Assembly: GCF_009827325.1 (NCBI RefSeq)
Contig: NZ_WTYC01000003.1
Span: 248,001-312,000, forward strand
DNA from: Qipengyuania vulgaris
Lineage (GTDB): Bacteria; Pseudomonadota; Alphaproteobacteria; Sphingomonadales; Sphingomonadaceae
Reading direction: 5' to 3'
DNA: 64,000 bases
Made by a program: the position numbers and the translations under genes. This document shows, one piece after another, positions 42,695 to 52,343 of the stretch. The notes under the pieces were generated by a model. That model saw nothing but the letters and a program-made list of their open reading frames with translations. It had not been told where the DNA came from and searched no databases. The first letter of the stretch is position 1; every line of letters begins with the position of its first letter.

Positions 42695-44893
42695 ATGAAC
42701 ACCTTCCTTCGCGTCGCCGCGACCGGCTTGCTTGTATCGACTTCGACCGCCGCTTTTGCGCAAGGGGCTCCGATCGTGATGCCCGGCGCTCCGGGAGAGG
42801 CGCCGCGGGTGATCGACGAGGCGCAGGCGATTGCGCTTTCGGACACGCGCTATTCACCGGCCGACGTTGCTTTCATGCAGGGCATGATCGTCCACCACCA
42901 GCAGGCGGTGGAGATGGCCGATCTGGTCGAGGCGCGCACCAATAACGACGCGATCCTCAAGACGGCCGACCGTATCGGAGCGGGCCAGAGCGACGAAATG
43001 AAGTTCATGCGCGAATGGCTCGAAGCACGCGGCGAACCTGTTGAAATGAAACACACCGGGCATCAGGGCCATGGCGGCCACATGATGATGGGCATGGCCA
43101 CTGCGGAGCAGATGGCGGCGCTGGCCGCGGCCAATGGCACCGAGTTCGATCGCCTGTTCCTCCAGCGCATGATCGCCCACCACAAGGGCGCCCTCGAAAT
43201 GGTGGAACGTCTGCACGATGCGCCCGGTAGCGCCTACGAACCCGTGATGTTCGAATTCACCAACGAGGTGGTGAGCGATCAGCAGGCCGAGATTGACCGG
43301 ATGAACGCCGTCCTCGCCGAGCTGTCCACCGATCCGCGCGCCCGGCTCGCTGCCGGCTTCCGCGATGCGGAAGAGGCGATTTCGAACCTCCGCCTCGTCG
43401 CGACGCAGCCCAAGCCGACGGGCTTCTTCGATCCCGAAAATCCGGCCCAGTTGCAACCCCTCATCGAAAAGGATGATGCGGAAGAGCAGCCTGCCGACAC
43501 CGAAGCGGACGGCGAGGAAGAGGAAGACAAGCCGCAGTTCGGCAAGCGCGGTTCGCTGCTAGACTTCGCCAACACCGATATCGCCTTTTCTGGCGATCTC
43601 ATGGTCGCGGGCAATTATCACGGCTTCAACGCCTACCGCCTCGGCGAGGACGGCGTGCCGCAGCTCGTTTCCTCGATCGTCTGCCCCGGCGGGCAGGGCG
43701 ATGTCTCCATCGTCGGCGATCTCCTGGTGATGAGCGTGCAGGACAGCCGCGCGCGGATCGATTGCGGCCTCGAGGGCGTGACCGGCAATGTCAGCGAAGA
43801 TCGCTTCCGCGGCCTGCGCATCTTCGATATTTCGGACATCACCCGGCCGCGCCAGGTCGGCCTCGTCCAGACCTGCCGCGGCAGCCACACGCACTCCATC
43901 GTGAGCGCCGACGCCGACCGTATCGTGCTTTACAATTCCGGCACCTCCTACGTCCGCGACAACGAAGAACTGGAAGGCTGTTTCGACACGGCGGGTGACG
44001 AGACCGCGCTGTTCAGCATCGATGTCGTCGAGATCCCGGTCGCCAATCCTGCAGCTGCGCGCATCGTGGACAGCCCGCGGGTGTTCGCGCGTGACGGCCA
44101 GATCGCCGGCCTCTGGCGCGGCGGCGATCATGGCGACGGCACGCAGGATACCAGTGTCACCAACCAGTGCCACGACATCACCGTCTTCCCGGCAAAGAAC
44201 CTCGCGGCGGGCGCGTGCTCGGGCAATGGCATCATCCTCGACATTTCTGACCCGATGAAGCCGGTCCGGATCGACGACGTGACCGACAAGGGCTTCGCCT
44301 ACTGGCACTCGGCCACCTTCAACAACGATGGCACCAAGGTCCTCTTCACCGACGAATGGGGCGGCGGCGGACGCCCCCGTTGCCAGGCGGGCGATCCCAC
44401 CAACTGGGGTGCCGACGCCTTCTATGCCATCGAGGAAGGCAAGCTGAGCTATCGCGGGATGTACAAGCTGCCCGCGCCGCAGGGCGACAAGGAGAACTGC
44501 GTCGCGCATAACGGCTCGATCATCCCCGTCCCGGGCCGCGATATCTTCGTGCAGGCGTGGTACCAGGGCGGCATTTCGGTGATCGATTTCACCGATGCGG
44601 CCAATCCGGTCGAGATCGCTTATTTCGACCGCGGCCCGGTGGACGAGGACCAGCTTGTTACCGGCGGCTACTGGAGCGCCTATTGGTACGACGGCCGCAT
44701 CTACGCGACCGAGATCAGTCGCGGGCTGGATGTCTTCGCGCTGGAGCCGAGTGAGTTCCTCACCCCCGAGGAAATCGCCGCCGCCGAAGCGGCGCAATAC
44801 CCGGGCAATGTCTTCAACCCGCAGACCCAGACGCAGGTGACCTGGCCTGAAGATGTGATCGCGGCTGCCGAGGCGAGCCGCAAGGGCGGCTAA
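42695..44893 (+). CDS. Secreted DUF305-LVIVD repeat fusion protein
   Basis: The 732-residue protein has a signal peptide (MNTFLRVAATGLLVSTSTAAFAQ). A DUF305 domain follows at about residues 45-205, with paired His motifs IVHHQQAVEMADL and IAHHKGALEMVERL. Between them lies a His/Met-rich loop (MKHTGHQGHGGHMMMGM) suited to copper or other metals. An acidic linker (about 240-280) leads to a C-terminal region of LVIVD-type beta-propeller repeats (GLRIFDISDITRPRQVGLVQ, GGISVIDFTDAANPVEIAYF). DUF305 is often linked with metal stress. The LVIVD repeats often occur in surface proteins of unknown role. It is not a recognised enzyme. Confidence 0.88.
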   Translation: MNTFLRVAATGLLVSTSTAAFAQGAPIVMPGAPGEAPRVIDEAQAIALSDTRYSPADVAFMQGMIVHHQQAVEMADLVEARTNNDAILKTADRIGAGQSDEMKFMREWLEARGEPVEMKHTGHQGHGGHMMMGMATAEQMAALAAANGTEFDRLFLQRMIAHHKGALEMVERLHDAPGSAYEPVMFEFTNEVVSDQQAEIDRMNAVLAELSTDPRARLAAGFRDAEEAISNLRLVATQPKPTGFFDPENPAQLQPLIEKDDAEEQPADTEADGEEEEDKPQFGKRGSLLDFANTDIAFSGDLMVAGNYHGFNAYRLGEDGVPQLVSSIVCPGGQGDVSIVGDLLVMSVQDSRARIDCGLEGVTGNVSEDRFRGLRIFDISDITRPRQVGLVQTCRGSHTHSIVSADADRIVLYNSGTSYVRDNEELEGCFDTAGDETALFSIDVVEIPVANPAAARIVDSPRVFARDGQIAGLWRGGDHGDGTQDTSVTNQCHDITVFPAKNLAAGACSGNGIILDISDPMKPVRIDDVTDKGFAYWHSATFNNDGTKVLFTDEWGGGGRPRCQAGDPTNWGADAFYAIEEGKLSYRGMYKLPAPQGDKENCVAHNGSIIPVPGRDIFVQAWYQGGISVIDFTDAANPVEIAYFDRGPVDEDQLVTGGYWSAYWYDGRIYATEISRGLDVFALEPSEFLTPEEIAAAEAAQYPGNVFNPQTQTQVTWPEDVIAAAEASRKGG

Positions 44894-44953
44894 GTCCCGG
44901 CGCGGGAGGGGCGTCATTTCGCCACTTCACACCGGGTGCTCAACGCACAAGAA

Positions 44954-44991
44954 AAGGCCCGGCGGATCGCTCCGCCGGGCCTTCGTGTTTT
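44954..44991. terminator. Bidirectional terminator between DUF305-LVIVD gene and groEL
   Basis: A perfect 13-bp stem AAGGCCCGGCGGA / TCCGCCGGGCCTT with loop TCGC lies at 44954-44966 and 44971-44983. Plus-strand reading continues CGTGTTTTC, and minus continues TTCTTGTG after the CCTT end. It thus fits the ends of both converging genes. Confidence 0.85.
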
Positions 44992-45017
44992 CTAGCCGTT
45001 CGGCTGGTCGGTAAGGC

Positions 45018-46694
<1,677 letters not shown>

Positions 46695-46725
46695 TTAGAC
46701 GAAGAAATGCGAAAGGGGTGGGCGA

Positions 46726-47013
46726 TCAGCCCATGATCCCCATGATGTCGCTTTCCTTCATGATAAGCAGGTCTTCACCGTCGAGCTTGATCTCGGTGCC
46801 CGACCACTTGCCGAACAGCACGCGGTCGCCAGCCTTGACGTCGAGCGGGGTTACGGTGCCGTCTTCGCCCTTGGCGCCCGAGCCCACGGCGACAATTTCG
46901 CCTTCGCTCGGCTTTTCCTTGGCGCTGTCGGGAATGATGATCCCGCCGGCGGTCTTCTCTTCTGCTTCAATGCGGCGCACGAGCACGCGGTCGTGCAGCG
47001 GACGAAATGCCAT
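46726..47013 (-). CDS. groS: 10-kDa co-chaperonin GroES
   Basis: The 95-residue co-chaperonin has [33 protein letters not shown] (mobile-loop region) and [23 protein letters not shown], typical of the family. The ATG at 47013 is followed by the conserved MAFRPLHDR. In-frame upstream coding potential exists but crosses the CIRCE site, so it is not used. groES precedes groEL by 55 bp. Confidence 0.97.
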   Translation of the reverse strand: MAFRPLHDRVLVRRIEAEEKTAGGIIIPDSAKEKPSEGEIVAVGSGAKGEDGTVTPLDVKAGDRVLFGKWSGTEIKLDGEDLLIMKESDIMGIMG

Positions 47014-47045
47014 GTTATGACCTTTCTCATAGGTTAGATCTGGTG

Positions 47046-47072
47046 TTGGCACTCTCTCGTCGAGAGTGCCAG
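47046..47072 (-). promoter_or_regulatory. CIRCE operator (HrcA-binding) of groESL
   Basis: TTGGCACTC-N9-GAGTGCCAG matches the CIRCE consensus TTAGCACTC-N9-GAGTGCTAA with one substitution per arm, arranged symmetrically so that the palindrome stays perfect. It begins right at the predicted transcription start and 33 bp before the groES ATG. HrcA repression is established for such sites. hrcA is not in this window. Confidence 0.9.
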
Positions 47073-47079
47073 CGCACCG

Positions 47080-47108
47080 CATTTGGGTGTGCGCCTGCAC
47101 AGAGTCAA
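47080..47108 (-). promoter_or_regulatory. Candidate heat-shock-type promoter of groESL
   Basis: On the minus strand TTGACT (47103-47108) and CAAATG (47080-47085) are separated by 17 bp. The wider pattern GTTGAC ... CACCCAAATG also resembles alphaproteobacterial sigma-32 promoters (-10 CCCCAT-like). The start would fall at about 47073, so CIRCE occupies the first transcribed bases. Confidence 0.45.
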
Positions 47109-47230
47109 CGGGACGCTTCACAAAAATTTCTGCGCCGAGGGCGAGACGTTGCCCGGGGTGGCCAGAGCGAGAGCTTCTCTCTATCGCGCCGCTGAATCCC
47201 GCCATTTCGCCTATGACAGGAGCGACCAGA

Positions 47231-48064
47231 ATGCAAACCGACCAGGCCGTCTCGGCCCTCACGATCCCGGAGCAGATATTGCTCTGGTTGCGGCTCAACA
47301 TGATCGAGATCGCCGGGGCCTTCGCCGTGCTGGTGATCGGCCTGCTGGTGGCCGGACTGATTTCGAACTGGGTGGAAAAGGCGCTTAGCCGCTCTCCCCG
47401 GTTCGAACCGACTGTGGCGAACTTCCTGTCCAACGTGGTCAAATATGCGCTGTGGGCGCTGGTACTGGTAACGGTGCTCGCCCAGTTCGGGGTGGAGACT
47501 ACCAGCATCCTCGCCGCGCTCGGCGGACTGGCGCTGGCCGTGGGCCTCGCCCTGCAGGGCACGCTCAGCAATGTTGCCTCCGGCGTGATGATCCTCGTGC
47601 AGAAGCCGTTCAAGGTGGGCGAGGGGATTACCACCGGCTCGGTGACCGGCACGGTGCAGCAGATCGGGCTGTTCACCACCGAGTTGAAACAGTTCGACGG
47701 CCTCTTCGTGATGGTGCCCAATTCCGAACTGTGGAACCAGGCGATCGTCAATTTCAACCGCCACCCGATCCGCCGTTTCGAGCTGATCGTGGGCATCGCC
47801 TATTCCGACAGCATGGAGCAGGCCCGCAAGGAATTGCTGGCCCTGGCAGAGGCAGACGAAAGGGTGCTGGACGATCCCGCGCCGCAGGCCTTCGTAAGCT
47901 CGCTCGATGACAGCTCGGTCGGTATCGGCCTGCGCGTCTGGTGCGCGACCAGCGACTACCTGACGCTGACCTGGGACCTGACCGAGGCGGCCAAGGCGCG
48001 CTTCGACCAGGTCGGTCTCTCCATCCCCTTCCCGCAGCGCGAAATCATCCAGCGGGCGGCGTAA
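47231..48064 (+). CDS. mscS: Small mechanosensitive channel, MscS family
   Basis: The 277-residue protein has E. coli MscS-like size and order. TM helices lie near residues 22-45 and 61-82. The pore helix with [28 protein letters not shown] is followed by [32 protein letters not shown] and [18 protein letters not shown] use the ATG at 47231 ([24 protein letters not shown]). Upstream in-frame starts would enter the groESL control region. It is divergent from groES and the smallest of the four MscS-family proteins here. Its compact form is closest to the classical MscS. Confidence 0.92.
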   Translation: MQTDQAVSALTIPEQILLWLRLNMIEIAGAFAVLVIGLLVAGLISNWVEKALSRSPRFEPTVANFLSNVVKYALWALVLVTVLAQFGVETTSILAALGGLALAVGLALQGTLSNVASGVMILVQKPFKVGEGITTGSVTGTVQQIGLFTTELKQFDGLFVMVPNSELWNQAIVNFNRHPIRRFELIVGIAYSDSMEQARKELLALAEADERVLDDPAPQAFVSSLDDSSVGIGLRVWCATSDYLTLTWDLTEAAKARFDQVGLSIPFPQREIIQRAA

Positions 48065-48065
48065 A

Positions 48066-49478
48066 TTACCGGCTGGCGGGGCGCAGGGTCAGGCCCAGCG
48101 CCTCGCGCCGGTGCCAGCGCCAGCCGAGCAGCGCGGCGGCGACGATGAGCCCGGTCGCAAGACCGATCCAGATGCCGACCCCTTCGAGCGGTGTGGCAAA
48201 GCCCAGCACCAGCGCGGTGCCGATACCCGGCACCCAATAGGCGAAGGCGGCGATCCACATCGGGATGCGCGTGTCCTGCAGGCCGCGCAGCGCGCCTGCG
48301 GCGACCGCCTGCATGCCGTCGAACAGCTGGAAGGCGGCGGCGATCACGATATAGGTCAGCGCAAAGCCGACCAGCGGGGCATTCTTCGGATCCCACGGAT
48401 CGATATAGATCGCGAGCAGGTACTCGGGCGCGATGATCATCGCCAGCGCGGTAATCGCCATGAAGCCGGTACCGATCACGATCGCACTCCAGCCCGCGCG
48501 TTTCATGCCTTCGGGATCGCGCGCGCCGTAGAAATAGCCCACCCGGATCGTGGCCGCCTGCCCGACCCCGAAAGGCACCTGGAAGGCGAGGGCGGCGATC
48601 TGCAGCGCAACGGTGTGCGCGGCAAGCTGTGTCGCGCCGATATTGCCCATCAGGAAGGCGGCGGCGCCGAAGATCCCCGCTTCGGCCGTGATCGTCAGCG
48701 CGATCGGCGTACCGACGCGGGTGATGTGCCACAGGCGCTGCCAGTCCGGCGACCACCAGCGGCCGAAGATATGGTAGCGGTGCAGCCGCCGATCGATCCG
48801 GATGGCGACGATATAGGCCGCCAGCGTGGTGAATGTGGTGATGATCGTCGCCACCGCCGCGCCCTTCAGCCCCAGCTCGGGCGCGCCGAAATTGCCGAAG
48901 ATGAAGGCATAGTTCGCCAGCGCGTTGACGAAAATGCCCGACGCCGTGATGGCGGTCGCAAAGATCGGCCGGCCGAGCGTCGAAACAAAACTGCGCAGCA
49001 CGTTGTTGAACAGCATCGGCACGAGGCTCAGCACCAGCAGCGTGTTGTATTCCAGCGCCATGGCGATGATCTGCGGTTCCTGCCCGGTCACGCGCATCAG
49101 CGGGCCGAGCAGCAGGCAAAGCCCGATCCCGGCCACGCCGGAAAACACGGACAGCCACAGCGCCATCCGCACCGAACGGCGCACGGGCCGCAGTGCCGGT
49201 GCGCGCTCTCCCAGTTCCGCCGCCGCGACCGCAGCGACAGCGCCCGTCAGTCCGGAAAGGGCCCACAGGACCAGCCCGAAGAGCGCGATGGCCAGCGCCG
49301 ATGCGGCCAGCTGGTCCTCGCCCAGCCGCGCGATGAAGATCACGTCGATGGCATAGGTCAGCATCTGCAGCAGGTTCGCCGCCGCCAGCGGCCAGCTCAG
49401 CCGCAGGGTGGCGCCGATTTCGGCGCGCCAGCCTTCTCTGCCGATCGGCAGGGGCGTGGTGGAGGGTGTGGAGCTCAT
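48066..49478 (-). CDS. MATE-family multidrug efflux transporter
   Basis: The 470-residue membrane protein has about 12 helices in two homologous halves. Typical MATE elements are LSWPLAAANLLQMLTYAIDVIFIARLGEDQL near the N-terminus and MLFNNVLRSFVSTLGRP, and in the second half QVPFGVGQAATIRVGYFYGARDPEGMK. Such pumps export cationic compounds with Na+ or H+. It converges with the MscS-like gene one base away. Substrates cannot be told. The strongly Arg-rich frames in the same stretch are shadows. Confidence 0.92.
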   Translation of the reverse strand: MSSTPSTTPLPIGREGWRAEIGATLRLSWPLAAANLLQMLTYAIDVIFIARLGEDQLAASALAIALFGLVLWALSGLTGAVAAVAAAELGERAPALRPVRRSVRMALWLSVFSGVAGIGLCLLLGPLMRVTGQEPQIIAMALEYNTLLVLSLVPMLFNNVLRSFVSTLGRPIFATAITASGIFVNALANYAFIFGNFGAPELGLKGAAVATIITTFTTLAAYIVAIRIDRRLHRYHIFGRWWSPDWQRLWHITRVGTPIALTITAEAGIFGAAAFLMGNIGATQLAAHTVALQIAALAFQVPFGVGQAATIRVGYFYGARDPEGMKRAGWSAIVIGTGFMAITALAMIIAPEYLLAIYIDPWDPKNAPLVGFALTYIVIAAAFQLFDGMQAVAAGALRGLQDTRIPMWIAAFAYWVPGIGTALVLGFATPLEGVGIWIGLATGLIVAAALLGWRWHRREALGLTLRPASR

Positions 49479-49700
49479 GATCTTCCGCTCTTCGTGAATC
49501 GGAAGAACCGCCCCGCTTAGTCGGATCGGTGCCGGACCTCAAACGCGGATTTCATCTGCGGCCGCGGGAAGCCCCAGAGGCACGAGACGACGGGAGTTTT
49601 GCGATTTGCGCCATGCGGCCAGTTGTGGGATGGAAGGAGCGGGCGGCCTTCGGGAAACAATACGGGTTTGCCGAGAAAACGACAAGACGAGGGGTTCCGG

Positions 49701-50384
49701 GTGAACGACAAGATGGATCTCGACCGCCGCCAGCCGCGCCTGGTCCTGCGGCTGCATACGGGCGTGGGGCAGTCGGGAAAGGCGTTCGACGCCGAAATCC
49801 TCAACCTCTCCCGCAACGGCATGCTGGTACGGACCGAAGCGGAACTGTCGCTCGACGATCCGATCCAAGTGGTGCTGCCGAACCGCGGCGCAGTGCCAGC
49901 CAAGGTCGTCTGGTTTGCGGACGGATTATACGGTTGCAGCTTCGTCGAACCGATTTCCCAGGATGAAATGGAAGCGGCCACCGATGTCGCATCGACCGAA
50001 GACGATTCGGAGCATCGCTACGGTGTGGACCACGAAACGCTCGGCAGCAGGATCAAGCGCCTGCGGGTGAGCAAAGGCCACACCATGCGAGGGCTGGCGC
50101 AGAAAGTCGGAGTGAGCAAACCGACCTTGTGGAAGTGGGAAGGCGACCAGGTTCGCCCGCGTCACGAAACGATGCAAAAGCTGGCCGAAGAGCTCGGCGT
50201 GAGCGAACTGGAACTGGTCTACGGCGCGCCCGGCCTCGGTGAAGCGATCGCGCTGGCCGAAGAGGATGCGGACAGCGGGAGTTCCCTCGCCGATATCGTC
50301 AGGGCGAGCCGCAAGCGGATTGCCGATGCCGCAGGGGTGGACGAGGCGAGCGTCGAAATCCACATCAACTGGGACAAGGAATAG
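49701..50384 (+). CDS. PilZ domain plus XRE-type helix-turn-helix protein
   Basis: The 227-residue protein (GTG start, with GAGGGG at 49689-49694 upstream) joins two modules. An N-terminal PilZ domain (about residues 7-90) has both c-di-GMP motifs, R9xxxR13 and N35LSRNG40. An XRE-type helix-turn-helix (about residues 113-172, LGSRIKRLRVSKGHTMRGLAQK and KPTLWKWEGDQVRPR) follows. A third short acidic segment and a C-terminal VEIHINWDKE end it. PilZ usually controls pili, flagella or polysaccharides in response to c-di-GMP. Fusion to a DNA-binding module suggests a direct c-di-GMP-dependent regulator. It borders the Tad locus, converging on it. Confidence 0.88.
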   Translation: MNDKMDLDRRQPRLVLRLHTGVGQSGKAFDAEILNLSRNGMLVRTEAELSLDDPIQVVLPNRGAVPAKVVWFADGLYGCSFVEPISQDEMEAATDVASTEDDSEHRYGVDHETLGSRIKRLRVSKGHTMRGLAQKVGVSKPTLWKWEGDQVRPRHETMQKLAEELGVSELELVYGAPGLGEAIALAEEDADSGSSLADIVRASRKRIADAAGVDEASVEIHINWDKE

Positions 50385-50399
50385 GCGCAGCCCCTGCAA

Positions 50400-51095
50400 T
50401 CAGGGGCGCAGCACCAGCCTGTCACGAATGGCATCATAGCGAAGGTCCAGCCCCGCCGTCCGCACCCGGTCGAGCGAGAGACGCCCGCTTTCGCCCGCTG
50501 CTGGCAGATTGCCCGCCTTTTCCGACGCCCCCAATCGCGCGAGCGCGGTAACGAGTTCTCCGCGATCGACCTCGATCAGCGACCCGCCGATAAGGAAGAT
50601 CGTCAGTCCGGTCGCCTCACCCCCTTCGGCCGCGATGGTCTTGGGCACCCCGACACCGCCACTGACCGCAGAAACTCCCTCGGCCAGGCTGAAGCCGATT
50701 GGCAGCACCCCGTTCGCATCCGGTTTGGCATAGTTCGCCGGCCGCTGCTCGCGCGCGGCCTGCTTCGCGATCTGCACGGCAGAAGCGGGCTGCGGAGCGG
50801 GTCGGTCTGACGGGTTCGCAGCTTCCCCTGACACGGCCGGTTCGCCCGCGGCGAGGACGGCGTCCGGCGCGGCGGGACCCGGTCGCGGAAACTCATGCCC
50901 GAAATGGACCACCCGCTCTTCGGGCACGCTGGAGAGGGAGACGCGGACGACTGCCCCGCGGTCGCTGCCCTCGGGCCGCATGGCCCATGCGACCACGAGA
51001 ATGGCAAGTGCGGTAACCAGCGCAACGATTGCGCGCGAGCGGCTTCGCGGCGGCACCGGGACAAGCCTTTCACCGTCCGAGCGCATCTGGATCAT
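50400..51095 (-). CDS. Single-pass periplasmic protein at the end of the Tad locus, unknown function
   Basis: The 231-residue protein has a short cytoplasmic N-terminus with Arg/Ser, a transmembrane helix (about residues 24-41, AIVALVTALAILVVAWAM) and a Pro/Ala-rich linker. A C-terminal globular region follows, with FSLAEGVSAVSGGVGVPKTIA and ATGLTIFLIGGSLIEVDRGEL. I do not recognise a family. The N-anchor/linker layout is reminiscent of GspC- or pilus-assembly accessory proteins but there is no clear PDZ or HR domain. The start overlaps the cpaA stop (ATGA), so it is coupled to cpaA. Confidence 0.75.
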   Translation of the reverse strand: MIQMRSDGERLVPVPPRSRSRAIVALVTALAILVVAWAMRPEGSDRGAVVRVSLSSVPEERVVHFGHEFPRPGPAAPDAVLAAGEPAVSGEAANPSDRPAPQPASAVQIAKQAAREQRPANYAKPDANGVLPIGFSLAEGVSAVSGGVGVPKTIAAEGGEATGLTIFLIGGSLIEVDRGELVTALARLGASEKAGNLPAAGESGRLSLDRVRTAGLDLRYDAIRDRLVLRP

Positions 51096-51553
51096 CGCGA
51101 GATCCAGAATGCGTAACCGACCGCGCCGATCGCGATTGCAACTCCGTAGGGCAGCTTGGCAAAATCGTCCTTCAGGCGCTTTTTCAGCCCCGTTGCATGC
51201 TTGAGGGTCAGCCAGGATACGGCGAGAAAGAAACCCGCGAAGGTGATCGCCACGAACAGGCCGAGCATCTCCCACAAGGGGTAGAAGGAGGCCACCGCCG
51301 CGTAGAACTTGCCGTCACCGCCGCCGAAAATGCCCGCCATGAACAGCAGGTACCCGACCACCAGGGCGAGCGCGGCGTGCGCGAAATGCAGGCCCAGCGC
51401 GGTCCAGCCGCCCATGGCGAAAGCCAGGCCGAGGCCGGTCACCAGCATCACCAAGCAGAGGATATTGGGCAAGCGCCGCGTGAACGCGTCCAGCCCCGCG
51501 CCGATGGCGGCGAGGGCACCCAGCGCGCCGAGCCAGAGTGTGACCACGCCCAC
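51092..51553 (-). CDS. cpaA: Flp prepilin peptidase CpaA/TadV
   Basis: The A24-type aspartic peptidase cleaves Flp-type prepilins. The 153-residue membrane protein has the catalytic Asp in AGLDAFTRRLPN (D22) and GGGDGKFYAA (D79), separated by the expected helices, and ends with LPYGVAIAIGAVGYAFW, the PYG-type segment. It acts on the pilin at 62334-62522 and perhaps the three TadE/G-type proteins. It is at the far end of the operon from the pilin, unlike the Caulobacter order. Confidence 0.93.
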   Translation of the reverse strand: MGVVTLWLGALGALAAIGAGLDAFTRRLPNILCLVMLVTGLGLAFAMGGWTALGLHFAHAALALVVGYLLFMAGIFGGGDGKFYAAVASFYPLWEMLGLFVAITFAGFFLAVSWLTLKHATGLKKRLKDDFAKLPYGVAIAIGAVGYAFWISR

Positions 51554-51561
51554 CGCGGGGC

Positions 51562-52341
51562 CTAGTTCTTGTCGGGTGCGGCCGGGCGCGGAGCCAGTCG
51601 GACACGCAGCGGATAAGTGTCTGCGGCCTGCGACTGGCCGATGCGGACGCGCTGCGGCGCGGGATCAGCAGCGGTGCGAAGGACGATTTCCGCCGGGCGG
51701 GCAGAACCTGCCGGCTGGCGCAATTCGCCGCTCGACAAACGCACGCGTACGGGTACGGAATTCTCGGTCTGGGCCACAGCTGCCGGTCCGCCGACGCTTA
51801 CGCGCTGCGAACGGGCCGCATTCGAAATGGTGATCCGGTGGGTTTCCCCGCCGCTCATAACCATGCGCTCTTCGGTCACCGGTTCGGCGGGCTCGACCTG
51901 ATCGTTCTGCGCCAGTTCGGCCAGCGTTTCGCGCGCTCTTTCACGCTGCGCGTATAGCAGCCGGCTGTCGCGGGCGAGATCGCTGCGATAGAACCGGTCG
52001 AGGTTGGCGGCAAACCGCTCGTCATTCGCATCGACGCGGGTCGCCGCGATGAAATAGCGTTCGGCGAGGTCGGCGCGGCCGAGCTTGGCGTAAGCCACGC
52101 CCAGCGCGTTGAGCGCAGCGCCGCTAGTCTGCGGGTTGAGCGCGGCGCGGTGAAGCGGGCCCAGCGCATTGCCGGTGCGGCCTGCGCGCAGGTGTTCGCG
52201 TCCCTCTTCGAGATCGGCGGGTCCGATGGCATATTGCGGCGCCGAGGAATGGCGCGAGAAATCGAACGCCTGGACGAAATTCTGACAGCCCCCCAGGCTG
52301 GCGGCGAGCGCAACGAGTGCAAGTGTGGATGCAGGTTTCAT
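51562..52341 (-). CDS. TPR-containing Tad lipoprotein (TadD-like)
   Basis: The 259-residue protein has a lipoprotein signal (MKPASTLALVALAASLGGC, lipobox LGGC). Tetratricopeptide-type helices follow (about residues 45-120: EEGREHLRAGRTGNALGPLHRAA, ALNALGVAYAKLGRADLAERYF, RVDANDERFAANL). The C-terminal half is Ser/Arg/Glu-rich. TadD lipoproteins help the secretin in Tad pilus assembly. It is separated from tadC by two bases and from cpaA by eight. Confidence 0.85.
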   Translation of the reverse strand: MKPASTLALVALAASLGGCQNFVQAFDFSRHSSAPQYAIGPADLEEGREHLRAGRTGNALGPLHRAALNPQTSGAALNALGVAYAKLGRADLAERYFIAATRVDANDERFAANLDRFYRSDLARDSRLLYAQRERARETLAELAQNDQVEPAEPVTEERMVMSGGETHRITISNAARSQRVSVGGPAAVAQTENSVPVRVRLSSGELRQPAGSARPAEIVLRTAADPAPQRVRIGQSQAADTYPLRVRLAPRPAAPDKN

Positions 52342-52343
52342 GA

